64,000 nt of DNA. Source: Desulforhopalus sp. IMCC35007 (GTDB lineage Bacteria; Desulfobacterota; Desulfobulbia; Desulfobulbales; Desulfocapsaceae). The position numbers and the translations under genes were made by a program. The stretch's first letter is position 1. Each line of letters opens with the position of its first letter. The DNA lies in contig NZ_SWCN01000016.1 in the NCBI RefSeq assembly GCF_005116575.1, forward strand, positions 85,940-149,939, given 5' to 3'. The notes below the pieces were generated by a model. It worked only from the letters and a program-made list of their open reading frames with translations, was not told where the DNA came from and made no database searches. This document shows, piece by piece, positions 1 through 8,841 of the stretch.

Positions 1-305
1 TCCGGAATGGTTTCGTTAAAACGACAGGCAAAACACAACACTTCATCTTTACCGGCAACGGGTACAAAGGTGTTTAAATTAACCATGCCATTACAGGCTT
101 TGAATTGAGCATTGTTATCACATTTTTGATAACGGATCTCAGGATCTGCCGCCTTGAAAAAATGCCCGTTTGCTTCATCAAGCTCATAAGGCTCCACCTG
201 GTTAAATTCGTCATCAAATCCAACAGTTCTGCCGCAAGCAATGCAAAGGTTACTTTCAAAAAATAAAGTTGGCTGATCTTTGCAATTACATTGAAATGTT
301 TTCAT
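1..305 (-). CDS. Zinc-ribbon / putative zinc-binding peptidase, N-terminal part (cut by window edge)
   Basis: The reading frame starts with ATG at 305 and runs off the left edge, leaving about 101 N-terminal residues. Cysteines at 6, 8, 21 and 24 sit around the segment LFFESNLCIACG, and a second cysteine group ends in LCFACRFNETIP. This pattern is characteristic of the zinc-ribbon domain that opens the family formerly called DUF2248 (putative zinc-binding metallopeptidase). The catalytic part lies outside the window, so peptidase activity cannot be judged. The protein family is recognised from pattern only; substrate and pathway are unknown. The gene stands on the same strand as the DUF1186 gene upstream of it, about 220 bases away. 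Confidence 0.75.
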   Translation of the reverse strand, partial: MKTFQCNCKDQPTLFFESNLCIACGRTVGFDDEFNQVEPYELDEANGHFFKAADPEIRYQKCDNNAQFKACNGMVNLNTFVPVAGKDEVLCFACRFNETIP

Positions 306-528
306 ATAAATATTGGGTCCGCAAAAGAGGAGGATTAATGGATAATTTAACCATAAAATATTGAGTTAGCGAAAAAATGTCATGTGCCATAAAATTCAGA
401 GCGCAATCATCACAATACAGAATTTAGCGTCGGTTAGATAGCGCTTAATGTGATCAATGACCAAATCGTAACGAAAATCGACTACCCTCATTTCTGCTGA
501 CTGCTTTGGTCGGTTGGGCGATTCGTTA

Positions 529-1407
529 TTATTTCTTCCTTTTTCGATTTCCTTTTTTCGATGCTTTCGACTGTTTTCTCTTTGACTTTTTGTGTCTCTT
601 ATCCAGTTTTGGACTGTTTTTCAGTGATTTGACTGATGAGTTGCCTGATAAGGATCCCTGGGGTTGTTTAAAACATGCCCACCAGGACATCCTCTCATGG
701 AGGTTGTCCAATTGTCTTTTTTGCAGCTCAGCCTTAAGTCTATCTAAACATTTTTCCTTACTGCTCTTTAATACTTCAGTGAAATCTTCATAACGGATAT
801 GGCCGGGGTTAACTAACCCTTCATCGTATGCTTTTTCAATTGTCTCCATCAATTCTTCTGGATAGATATCGTATACACAAGTTGCCAATATATCATGAAA
901 GGCGGACTGCGGAGGCTCTTCTAGAGAGAATAATTCCTGATAAAAGGACAAAATTTCTTCACGGGTTATATAGCCTTCAATCAATGCATAAGACAATGCT
1001 TCAAGTCCTGACCCTCGACAATAATCATATGCACTTTCGTTTAATATTAATTCCTTGATTCGCTCAATATTGCCTCCACATGTTCGAAGAAGCACAATGG
1101 GTAGGTCGACTGTCAGAGAATCTCCGAATAAATCGCTGGGCAGATCATCTGGCAGGCTAAACAGATCAACTATTACGTCATGGGCTTTAGTTTCGCAAAA
1201 ATGGCCCAATATCATAAAGGCGTATATGTGACCCCAATAATCACTGTCGCGATCAGCATATTTTTCAGGATCTTGGAGTACTTTTTCTAATACTGATATT
1301 AAGTGAGGTGTGATCTCTTCACGTTGAGCGAGTGCAGCCTCAATTTCATCGCGTTTATAATTTTCATCATAAATTTCCAATGATTTTATAAGTTCATTAA
1401 TTTCCAT
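529..1407 (-). CDS. DUF1186 domain protein with basic C-terminal tail
   Basis: This 292-residue protein is mainly helical and acidic. It has the layout of the DUF1186 family: repeated helix pairs such as DYWGHIYAFMILGHF, then LPIVLLRTCGG, then the RGSGLEALSYALIEGYI segment. No catalytic motif is visible. The last 45 residues are strongly basic (many Lys and Arg after about residue 250), which could bind nucleic acid or simply be disordered. DUF1186 proteins have no known function; many related proteins end in a SEC-C zinc motif, which is absent here. No operon partner is obvious. Confidence 0.7.
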   Translation of the reverse strand: MEINELIKSLEIYDENYKRDEIEAALAQREEITPHLISVLEKVLQDPEKYADRDSDYWGHIYAFMILGHFCETKAHDVIVDLFSLPDDLPSDLFGDSLTVDLPIVLLRTCGGNIERIKELILNESAYDYCRGSGLEALSYALIEGYITREEILSFYQELFSLEEPPQSAFHDILATCVYDIYPEELMETIEKAYDEGLVNPGHIRYEDFTEVLKSSKEKCLDRLKAELQKRQLDNLHERMSWWACFKQPQGSLSGNSSVKSLKNSPKLDKRHKKSKRKQSKASKKGNRKRKK

Positions 1408-1976
1408 GTCGTTCTCTATATTTTTTTGTTAGAAATAAATTGCTTGCAGCTGCAAAGGTTGAGTTCAGCGGGCGCGGTAGGGCGATCCGCAGGGTCTGCT
1501 GGAAAAACTGGTCGCCTGCAGTCCAATTCCAGAAATAGCGCTTTGTTGTCCGTAGCGGAAAAGGTGTGATACAGAGCGCCCTGTATATAATAAACGGATT
1601 TCATCATGTGCAACTTTGCCCTGAAATTCCCAACGCTTATTTTGCTGTGCCGCTCATTGGCTCTGGGATCTTGTTGGATAGCTGGCTTTTCCCACACAAT
1701 GCCATGAATGGGGTTCATAAACCTCACGAATATTTCCTGCAAAAACTGCATGGCGAGGTAGCCTGATTTCTTGCTCCATAATCCCCTATGGAAAATCCAA
1801 TAGTGTAATATATGGAAAAATTGTATAAAATCATATAATAAACGATGATAATGGATGAATTGTGTGTTCAACCTGGCAACAATATAAATTGGGAACGATA
1901 ATAGCACACAGTTGTTAAGGAATCTCCATGTAAGACTTAGCTGGACAAGTATGAAAACATGCAATTTCCCAACCAC
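1408..1976. other. 569-base stretch without a convincing gene
   Basis: An open frame of 186 codons exists on the minus strand but has unnatural composition, no ribosome binding site and no family signature. Its last 40 codons read through a GC-rich patch (about 1440-1530) unlike its AT-rich first half. I regard the region as non-coding, or as debris of older insertions. Confidence 0.5.
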
Positions 1977-2852
1977 TTATATGTCTTTATCCGTTATCTG
2001 ATCCTCATATTCTGGGTAGTGCTTTGCGATGCATTGAGGACAAATACTATGGCTGAATTCAGCTTCGGTGTGTTTGGTTACATATGCTTCAACCTGACTC
2101 CAGAAGCCTTTATCGTCCCTGATGTTCTTACAGTATGAACAGATGGGAACAATTCCCTTTAATGTTTTGAGCTCCGCCATTGCGGCCGACAAGTCATACT
2201 CAACCCTTTGAAAGTTGAGGACAATAAGACCAATGACAAGGAATATGTTTCCACCGAAAAAAAGAATTACAGTTATGCCGTGAAAGGCTGACGCGTTGAT
2301 AAAATCAACGATGGGACTCTCCACAAATGCTGTTTGGACAATGCGTAAGATGAGCCAGAGAGTCTGGATGCTGAAGACAGCCACTAGAAATCTGTTTTGA
2401 CCATCGATCAAGCGTGGAACATTCTTGTGGACGATATAGCCAGAATATCCACAGAGTATTGCCATAGTGGTCGAAACAATAACTATGCGCGCGTTTACAT
2501 CTGGAGAGAAATAGGTGAAATAGATAAACAATATAACCATTGATAGGGTAAGGGATAGAAACAGCCATATTCTCCTGGTACTATTTGTAAAAAGTTCCAA
2601 TCCGTATGCTATAAGTCCTTTACCTGTAATGAGAAGGGTGTTTGCAACAATAATTGAAAGGAAGTCGGGCAGGACATTTCTAAAGCCCATAAATGCCAGA
2701 GCGAAACAGTAGAGAATGGAGGCGATTGTCCATTGCATAAAGCCGTTGTATATTTTGCGGGTCCGAGACACATAGATCATGCAAATACAGAGGATCAGGC
2801 TGATGATACTTGAAATTACAGAGAGCGATCTGATATCAAACAGATAGAGCAT
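1977..2852 (-). CDS. Membrane sensor-like protein with C-terminal cysteine module
   Basis: The 291-residue protein begins with about seven hydrophobic segments (residues ~5-220), an integral-membrane sensor layout. A short linker follows, then a C-terminal module with IVPICSYCKNIRDDKG and HSICPQC. That module is a recurring tail in bacterial sensor kinases and receiver proteins of Desulfobacterota and relatives; its cysteines probably bind a metal. There is no kinase, GGDEF or other output domain, so the protein may be a sensory partner of something encoded elsewhere. The architecture is read directly; the signalling role is inferred. Confidence 0.65.
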   Translation of the reverse strand: MLYLFDIRSLSVISSIISLILCICMIYVSRTRKIYNGFMQWTIASILYCFALAFMGFRNVLPDFLSIIVANTLLITGKGLIAYGLELFTNSTRRIWLFLSLTLSMVILFIYFTYFSPDVNARIVIVSTTMAILCGYSGYIVHKNVPRLIDGQNRFLVAVFSIQTLWLILRIVQTAFVESPIVDFINASAFHGITVILFFGGNIFLVIGLIVLNFQRVEYDLSAAMAELKTLKGIVPICSYCKNIRDDKGFWSQVEAYVTKHTEAEFSHSICPQCIAKHYPEYEDQITDKDI

Positions 2853-3012
2853 CTTTTGACTCCTCTTGGTCCGCTAGCCAGGATATTTTTTCCTTTCAAA
2901 CCCCTTTCGAAACGTGCATGAATTTTTACCTCTCACTGGTTTCCCTCGGTAAGACTTACCATGTTGGGAGTCCGGTGGATTTACATTTTCTTCACGTTAT
3001 GAAGGACTGCCA

Positions 3013-3036
3013 GAAAAAGAGGGTGCGTCTACCCTC
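3013..3036 (-). terminator. Intrinsic terminator after the FAD dehydrogenase gene
   Basis: On the minus strand a GAGGGT / ACCCTC stem with a 6-base loop (3019-3036) is followed directly by a run of five T. It lies about 140 bases downstream of the dehydrogenase stop and would end the pot / dehydrogenase transcript. The rest of 2853-3178 shows no gene. Confidence 0.7.
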
Positions 3037-3178
3037 GCCATCTTTCTGACATTATCTATTTCATAAATCCCAAGAGAAAAAATAACAATAGAAACCATAA
3101 AAATGCTGCGGTTTTCTCTACACACAGAAAGAGTGGAGTGAAAACATTTGTAGATCTGGAGTTGCTTTAAAAAAAATA

Positions 3179-4717
3179 TTATGGGGTGTTTTCAGCTATT
3201 GAAAGAGCAGTGCGTATGCCGTCCACCCCACTGGAGATGATGCCACCGGACCAGCCAGAGCCTTCACCTGCAAGATAGAGGTTGGAGAACCCCTGGCATC
3301 TTTTCTTCTCGTCGCGGATCGCCTGGAGTGGTGATGAGGTTTTACTCTCAAGGCCCATGATAGTCCCGGAATCAAAACCTTTCAGCTTGCGGCTAAAGAG
3401 CTGCAGGCCCTGGGAAATGGAACGACTGATCTCAGATGGCAGCAGTTCCCAGAGTGGGGCCGGGGTAAGGCCGAGGGGATAGCTTGAAGCGACGGATTGC
3501 GAGCTGTTTTTCTTCTGGATAAAGCCTGATATGGTCGAAAAGGGAGCCTGATATCCGTTTGTGCTGTTGTAAAAACGTTGTTCAAGCCCACTGAGCCAGT
3601 CAAGGGCTTCCAGTGGTTCGATGGATTTGCCAAGCAGGGATTCCAGATTGACTCCAGCCACACAGGCCGCATTGGCAAAGTGGCCGTTTCGTCGGTAGCG
3701 ACTCATGCCGTTGACAATATTGGTATCTGCGTAGGCCGTGGCCGGCACAACGATTCCTCCGGGGCACATGCAGAAGGTGAAGACCGGCAGGTGGCCCTCA
3801 GTATTGGCGGTAAGCCTGTACTCAGCGGCTTTGACTCCAGGAAGAGAGGGTTTACCCCACTGGGCGGTGTTGATCAGTTCCTGGGGGTGTTCGATACGGC
3901 AGCCGATAGCAAAATTTTTACTGCGAAAGGGTACATTTCGACGTATCAGCATGCGGTAGGTTTCATAGGCGGAGTGACCACAGGCGATGAGCAGGACATC
4001 TGCCTGGATTTCTCCTTGTGTGGTGACCGCTGCTGTGACGCTGCCGTTTTCAACGTTTAAGTCTGTGAGCTGGGTTTCAAAACAGATCTCGCCGCCAAGA
4101 GCCTCAAACTCATTGCGCAGCTGGACCACAATATGTCTGAGGTGGTCTGTGCCCAGATGTGGGTGGGCGAGATAGGCTATTTCAGCAGGTGCTCCGGCTT
4201 TGATATAACTGTCGAGGATGAATTGTTTTTCTTTGGCAATCTTTTTGGTACGGGCGGTGAGTTTACCATCAGAAAAAGTACCTGCACCACCCTCTCCGAA
4301 AGCATAATTGCTGAGTGGATCAAAGACACCGGTTGATTCGAAATCTCTGATTCCCTGAACGCGTTTATCAACCCGACTGCCACGTTCGATCAGGGTAGTG
4401 CGAAAACCTGCTTTTTGGAGTACCAGAGCTGCGAAAAAACCGGCGGGACCACTACCTACCACGAGTGCTTTTGAGCTCCTTTGTTGATAGGGAATTTCAA
4501 GGATAGGCTGCTGAGCCGGTTCGCCCCCTTTGAGTTCTTCCGATACAGCTCCTACCTTGATCAACCAGTGAATATTGCTTTTTTTTCTGGCATCCAGACT
4601 TTTACTCTCAATACTGAAGGTGCAGTCTTTAATCTTGAGTTGCCGCAAGATGGCATCTTTCAAGGCATCATCGCTGTAATCGGTGGGAAGTTGCAGTGTG
4701 ATTTCCCTGTAGCCCAA
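3179..4717 (-). CDS. FAD-dependent dehydrogenase (COG2509-type)
   Basis: This is a 512-residue flavoprotein of the NAD(FAD)-utilising dehydrogenase type. A small N-terminal domain is followed by the dinucleotide-binding motif VVGSGPAGFFAALVLQKAG, with IERG at the end of the second strand. The segment YAFGEGGAGTFSDGKLTAR and the C-terminal LYLAGEGSGWSGGIISSGVDG are typical of the family. Its physiological substrate is unknown. I place the start at a TTG (4717) preceded by AGGAGA at ideal spacing. A longer frame to 4846 would overlap potD by 28 bases and run through a hairpin, so it is less likely. It follows the pot operon on the same strand. Confidence 0.85.
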   Translation of the reverse strand: MGYREITLQLPTDYSDDALKDAILRQLKIKDCTFSIESKSLDARKKSNIHWLIKVGAVSEELKGGEPAQQPILEIPYQQRSSKALVVGSGPAGFFAALVLQKAGFRTTLIERGSRVDKRVQGIRDFESTGVFDPLSNYAFGEGGAGTFSDGKLTARTKKIAKEKQFILDSYIKAGAPAEIAYLAHPHLGTDHLRHIVVQLRNEFEALGGEICFETQLTDLNVENGSVTAAVTTQGEIQADVLLIACGHSAYETYRMLIRRNVPFRSKNFAIGCRIEHPQELINTAQWGKPSLPGVKAAEYRLTANTEGHLPVFTFCMCPGGIVVPATAYADTNIVNGMSRYRRNGHFANAACVAGVNLESLLGKSIEPLEALDWLSGLEQRFYNSTNGYQAPFSTISGFIQKKNSSQSVASSYPLGLTPAPLWELLPSEISRSISQGLQLFSRKLKGFDSGTIMGLESKTSSPLQAIRDEKKRCQGFSNLYLAGEGSGWSGGIISSGVDGIRTALSIAENTP

Positions 4718-4770
4718 AGCTGGATCTCCTCTGAGGAATGATTTCTGAATATCTACGCTGTGACTGAAAT

Positions 4771-4804
4771 ATCCGGTTTCTCTTACCACGTTAAGAAACC
4801 GGAT
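4771..4804 (-). terminator. Hairpin between potD and the FAD dehydrogenase gene
   Basis: An 11-base perfect inverted repeat (ATCCGGTTTCT / AGAAACCGGAT) with a 12-base loop lies just after the potD stop. No T-run follows on the minus strand, so it is more likely an mRNA 3'-end stabiliser or partial attenuator than a full terminator. It also supports the downstream TTG start of the next gene. Confidence 0.5.
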
Positions 4805-4818
4805 ACCAGTTGAATACT

Positions 4819-5856
4819 TTAGTTGCCGCTTCGCAGTTTTTCCCAATACTCCTGGTAGATGGGCAGCGCATTGCCGACATCGGTCTGGAATTCACCGGCA
4901 TCGATAGTCTTTTCATCAGGAAAGATGACCTGGCTGGTACGAACCTTCTCGTCCAAAAGTGGCAGAGTGGTGAGAATCGGGGTGGCGTAGCCGTTTTCCT
5001 CCACACAGATCTTTGCAATTTCAGGCTTCATCATAAAGTTGATAAAGCTATGGGCGTTCTTGACATTGCGGGCCGTTTTTGGAATAGCATAGCTGTCAAC
5101 CCAGAGGTTGGCTCCTTCACTGGGATAGATATACTGGATGGCTTCATTTTCTTCCTGTGCCATCCAGGCTTCACCGTTCCAGATCATGCCGACATTGACT
5201 TCACCAGCCAGGTAGGGCAGCCTCGGCGAATCACTGTTGAACACCAGAACGTTTGGCATCAGGTCCTTGAGAAGAAGGTAGGCGTCTTTGATCTGCTCCG
5301 GATCTTCCGTGTTACTGCTGTATCCCTTGATCTTGAGAGCCATATGGAAGACTTCCCGCATATCATCCTGCAGGAGAAGCTGGTTTTTGAACTCGGGTTT
5401 CCAAAGGTCCTTCCAGGAGGTGACTGTCTGGGGATCGATCATCTCACTGTTCACGCAAAGGCCGGTAGATCCCCACATATAGGGGATGGAATAAACGTTA
5501 CCCTTATCGTAATTTTTGTTAAGCATTTTTGGATCAAGGGCGCCAGCGTTTGGCAGCAATGATTTATCCAAGGGCTGCAACATGCCCTCTCTTCCCATTT
5601 TACTGACAAAATAGGTCGACGGAAAGACGACATCATATCCATCTTCGCTGACTAGCTTGAGCTTGGCATACATGGTTTCATTGCTTTCATAGGTGGAGTA
5701 GATCACCTCTATACCGGTCTCTTTGGTGAAGAGTTCGAGCACTGTTTCCGGAATGTACTCAGACCAGTTATAGACATATACTTTTTCACTGGCCATTGAG
5801 GTCAGAGGGCAGAGGATCATTGCAATAAACAGCATCAAGGTGTGGCGGATTTTCAT
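4819..5856 (-). CDS. potD: Spermidine/putrescine-binding periplasmic protein
   Basis: This 345-residue protein opens with a cleavable signal peptide (about 22 residues, ending SMA before SEKVYVYNWSEYIP). The YVYNWSEYI segment after the signal is the hallmark of PotD/PotF polyamine-binding proteins. Length fits the family. It captures polyamines in the periplasm and delivers them to the PotBC channel. It is the last gene of a potABCD operon; its ATG overlaps the potC stop as ATGA, so translation is probably coupled. Exact ligand preference (spermidine or putrescine) cannot be read from sequence. Confidence 0.93.
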   Translation of the reverse strand: MKIRHTLMLFIAMILCPLTSMASEKVYVYNWSEYIPETVLELFTKETGIEVIYSTYESNETMYAKLKLVSEDGYDVVFPSTYFVSKMGREGMLQPLDKSLLPNAGALDPKMLNKNYDKGNVYSIPYMWGSTGLCVNSEMIDPQTVTSWKDLWKPEFKNQLLLQDDMREVFHMALKIKGYSSNTEDPEQIKDAYLLLKDLMPNVLVFNSDSPRLPYLAGEVNVGMIWNGEAWMAQEENEAIQYIYPSEGANLWVDSYAIPKTARNVKNAHSFINFMMKPEIAKICVEENGYATPILTTLPLLDEKVRTSQVIFPDEKTIDAGEFQTDVGNALPIYQEYWEKLRSGN

Positions 5857-6623
5857 TTTTTTTCTTTCTCCTTCATAAGAAGTTGACTGATCAGCACAAA
5901 GATTAGAGACAACACAATCATAACTGTTGCCAGGGCGTTGACTTCAGGTTTTACACCCACTTTTACCATCGAAAAGATCTTCAGCGGCAAGACATCATAG
6001 GATGGGCCGGTTACAAACGAACTGACGATAACATCATCGAGCGACAGGGTAAAAGAGAGCAGCCAGCTGGAAAGAAGCGCAGGCTTGAGAAGAGGAAATA
6101 CAATTCTTTTCAGGATCTGGCTCTCCGAGGCACCAAGGTCGCGTGCTGCATCAAGCAGGTACGGATCAAAGCCTTTGAGTCTTGCGTGCACTGTAACCAC
6201 TGTGAACGGCAAACAAAAGGTGATGTGGGCCAGAATCAACGACCAGAACCCAAGAGATATTCCTATGGTGACAAAAAGAACAAGCAGTGAAATGGCAAGA
6301 ATGATGTCAGGTGCCATCATCAGGGTCATCAGAGTGCCGTGGAGAATACGCCTACCGGGAAATCTGTAGCGGCTAAACCCAATGCCTGCCAGGGCTCCGA
6401 TTCCAGTTGCCGCTGTGGACGCCAGTACGGCGATGATAAGTGAATGGCGCGCCGCCTCCATGAGACCGGCGTTACCCGCCATTGCCTGAAACCATTTCAG
6501 GGTAAAGCCATCCCAGTGTAACCCGTAACGGTTGAGGTTGAACGCGTTCACCAGGACAATACCTATGGGCACGTAGAGGTAGGTGAAGATACCGATAAAA
6601 TATGCGAGTCGCAGACTTTTCAT
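5853..6623 (-). CDS. potC: Polyamine ABC transporter permease PotC
   Basis: The 256-residue inner-membrane protein has about six hydrophobic segments and the binding-protein-dependent permease loop DAARDLGASESQILKRIVFP, which docks onto the PotA ATPase. The N-terminal segment with LYVPIGIVLVNAFN is typical of PotC. It forms the translocation channel together with PotB. Start and stop overlap both neighbours by four bases, which is usual for tightly coupled transporter operons. Confidence 0.93.
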   Translation of the reverse strand: MKSLRLAYFIGIFTYLYVPIGIVLVNAFNLNRYGLHWDGFTLKWFQAMAGNAGLMEAARHSLIIAVLASTAATGIGALAGIGFSRYRFPGRRILHGTLMTLMMAPDIILAISLLVLFVTIGISLGFWSLILAHITFCLPFTVVTVHARLKGFDPYLLDAARDLGASESQILKRIVFPLLKPALLSSWLLSFTLSLDDVIVSSFVTGPSYDVLPLKIFSMVKVGVKPEVNALATVMIVLSLIFVLISQLLMKEKEKK

Positions 6624-7477
6624 TTGTCATATCTCCGCACGGTAAAACGGTGGAGAATCAGACCATAGCCTGCCAGCATGAGAGCCATCATTATGATGAG
6701 GACAACGCTTGAGGCAGCCCCGAGTGGCCAGTTGTGGGCGTTAAGAAACTGCTGCTGGATGAGATTACCGATGAGGAGTTGTTTTGCCCCTCCCAGAAGC
6801 GCGGCTACATAAAACAGCCCCATTGTCGGAACAAAGACCATAATACAACCTGCAAAGATTCCAGGCAGGGTCAGTGGCAGGACCACCCTTCTGAACCAGG
6901 TAAAGGTGCTGGCACCCAGGTCCCTCGCCGCTTCCACAAGCCGGTAGTCAAATTTTTCAACATTTGCATACAGAGGCAAAATCATAAAGGGCAGCATAAG
7001 ATAAAACAAGCCGAGAACCACCGCCAGGTCAGTATAGAGCAGGCGTATGGGGCTGTCTATGAGTCCTGTAGAAAGAAGTATGGTATTCACCAGTCCTTTT
7101 TGTCCAAGTACCATGCGGATGGCATAGGTGCGTATCAGAGAATTTGTCCAGAAAGGTACCATCAGCAGGATAAGGACGAGGGTGCGGAATCTTTTCCTGA
7201 GGCGGCCGGTGAACCAGGCAAAAGGATAGCCAAAGATCAGACAGAGCAGGGTGGTAAGACCTGCAAATTTCACCGAACGGAGAATTATCTCAATATAGCG
7301 TGGATTGATAAGTTCCTGATAGGAAGTGAGGGAAAATGACAGGGTGAAAAATTCAACTGGGTCCTGGGTCAGAAAGCTCGTTACGATCAGCATCAGGAGA
7401 GGTACCACTCCAAAAAGTACCAGCCACAATGAAATCAGGATAATGATGAAAAATTTTGATTTAGACCAGGTTTTCAT
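6620..7477 (-). CDS. potB: Polyamine ABC transporter permease PotB
   Basis: This 285-residue membrane protein has six predicted transmembrane segments and the coupling loop EAARDLGASTFTWFRRVVLP. The segment MVPFWTNSLIRTYA is conserved in PotB proteins. It pairs with PotC to form the inner-membrane pore. Its start lies inside the last 17 bases of potA, so the two genes are translationally linked. Confidence 0.93.
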   Translation of the reverse strand: MKTWSKSKFFIIILISLWLVLFGVVPLLMLIVTSFLTQDPVEFFTLSFSLTSYQELINPRYIEIILRSVKFAGLTTLLCLIFGYPFAWFTGRLRKRFRTLVLILLMVPFWTNSLIRTYAIRMVLGQKGLVNTILLSTGLIDSPIRLLYTDLAVVLGLFYLMLPFMILPLYANVEKFDYRLVEAARDLGASTFTWFRRVVLPLTLPGIFAGCIMVFVPTMGLFYVAALLGGAKQLLIGNLIQQQFLNAHNWPLGAASSVVLIIMMALMLAGYGLILHRFTVRRYDK

Positions 7478-8558
7478 CAGGTAAAACCACCTCCCAGCCT
7501 TTAACCCAGGAAACCTTTACCTTTTCGCCAACGCTGTAATCAAAATCGGGATCGTCTTCATCAAAAAATTCGCAGGCCTGTACCGTTGTGCCGTTGTCGA
7601 GCAAAATAGTGGTGTCGAGGGTGGGGCCCCGATAACTGCGCTCAACAATGGAGCCATGGAAAAACGGCATCCCGGATTCTATTTCACCAGACAGCCGCAG
7701 ATCTTCGGGGCGCAGGAGCAGTTGAACAGATTGGCCGGACTGCAGATCTTTTTTTGTCACGACGGGGAGATTCTGGCCATTGAGAGTTATGGTGAACGTG
7801 TTATCGGCCAATTGTTCAGTGACAGTGCCGGGGAAAAGGTTGATGTCTCCGATGAATTTTGCCACGTAGAGATTGTTGGGTTCTTCGTAAACCTCTCTTG
7901 GGCTGCCGACCTGAGCGACTTTTCCATCCTGCATGACAACGACTCTGTCCGACATGGAAAGAGCTTCTTCCTGATCATGGGTGACCAGAATAAAGGCGAT
8001 TCCAAGTTCTCGCTGGATGCGTTTGAGCTCAAGCTGCATGTCTCTTCTCAATCTGGCGTCAAGGGCTGAAAACGGCTCGTCGAGCAGAAGAACCTTGGGG
8101 CGATTGATTATAGCCCGCGCAACCGCTACCCTCTGCTGTTGTCCTCCCGACAACTGTCCTGGGAAACGATCGGTGAAGGCAGTCATTTTTACCTCTGCAA
8201 GGGCATTTTCGACCTGGCTGGTCAGTTTTTGCCCCTGTATACCCTTTAAACGGAGTCCAAAGGCCACATTGTCAAAGACGTTCATGTGGGGAAAAAGAGC
8301 ATAGCTTTGAAATACAGTATTTACCTGTCGCCGCTCCGGCGGGAGATTGAGCAGGGTGACACCTTCGAGAAGAACTGTACCTGAATCCGGAGTTTCAAAG
8401 CCTGCTATCAGGCGCAGAAGAGTAGTTTTTCCGCAACCTGATGGTCCCAGCAGGGTAATAAATTCTCCAGAGGCGATATCCAGAGAAAAATCACTGAGGA
8501 CTGTGCAGTTGGAGAATTTTTTGGATAAACCATGAATGGAAAGAACGATATTTGTCAA
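7461..8558 (-). CDS. potA: Polyamine ABC transporter ATPase PotA
   Basis: The 365-residue ATPase powers polyamine import. It shows Walker A (GPSGCGKTT), Q-loop, ABC signature (LSGGQQQRVAVARAI), Walker B (VLLLDEPFSALD) and the switch histidine (VTHDQEEA). A C-terminal TOBE-like regulatory domain occupies roughly residues 270-365. Length matches family members. It is the first gene of the operon, so the promoter should lie in the 283-base gap to the upstream kinase gene; I could not pick a clear promoter there. Confidence 0.94.
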   Translation of the reverse strand: MTNIVLSIHGLSKKFSNCTVLSDFSLDIASGEFITLLGPSGCGKTTLLRLIAGFETPDSGTVLLEGVTLLNLPPERRQVNTVFQSYALFPHMNVFDNVAFGLRLKGIQGQKLTSQVENALAEVKMTAFTDRFPGQLSGGQQQRVAVARAIINRPKVLLLDEPFSALDARLRRDMQLELKRIQRELGIAFILVTHDQEEALSMSDRVVVMQDGKVAQVGSPREVYEEPNNLYVAKFIGDINLFPGTVTEQLADNTFTITLNGQNLPVVTKKDLQSGQSVQLLLRPEDLRLSGEIESGMPFFHGSIVERSYRGPTLDTTILLDNGTTVQACEFFDEDDPDFDYSVGEKVKVSWVKGWEVVLPDENLV

Positions 8559-8841
8559 CGCTAACCTTTAAGTGTCTGTATTATGACGAAAATTAAACAA
8601 TGAAATCTGGTAACAAAATATTCAAAATAAATGAGACTTGCAGTGCTGTCAATTGCCATTTTTAGACGCGCTGCCCGTTGGTGAAATGTCGCCTTACCGG
8701 GAGCTGTAAGAAAGAGCACAATGCTCAATGAACTGATTGTACAACTGTACCTCTGGATTTTGTTCCTCAGAAACTGATTTTATCGGAACCAGCCTGGTCA
8801 GGTGCAGGTTATATGGTTGTGGCCTTCTGGGGGGCAGGGTA

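Noticed and set aside
306..528. Integron attC-like heptamers (GTTAGAT near 433 and, on the other strand, GTTAAAT near 345)
   Set aside because: The two heptamers fit core-site consensus and lie between two genes of the same direction, but the sequence between them does not form the required imperfect palindrome and no integrase is near.
1416..1976. 186-codon open frame on the minus strand
   Set aside because: No ribosome site, no family pattern, and a sharp composition change inside the frame; more likely non-coding.
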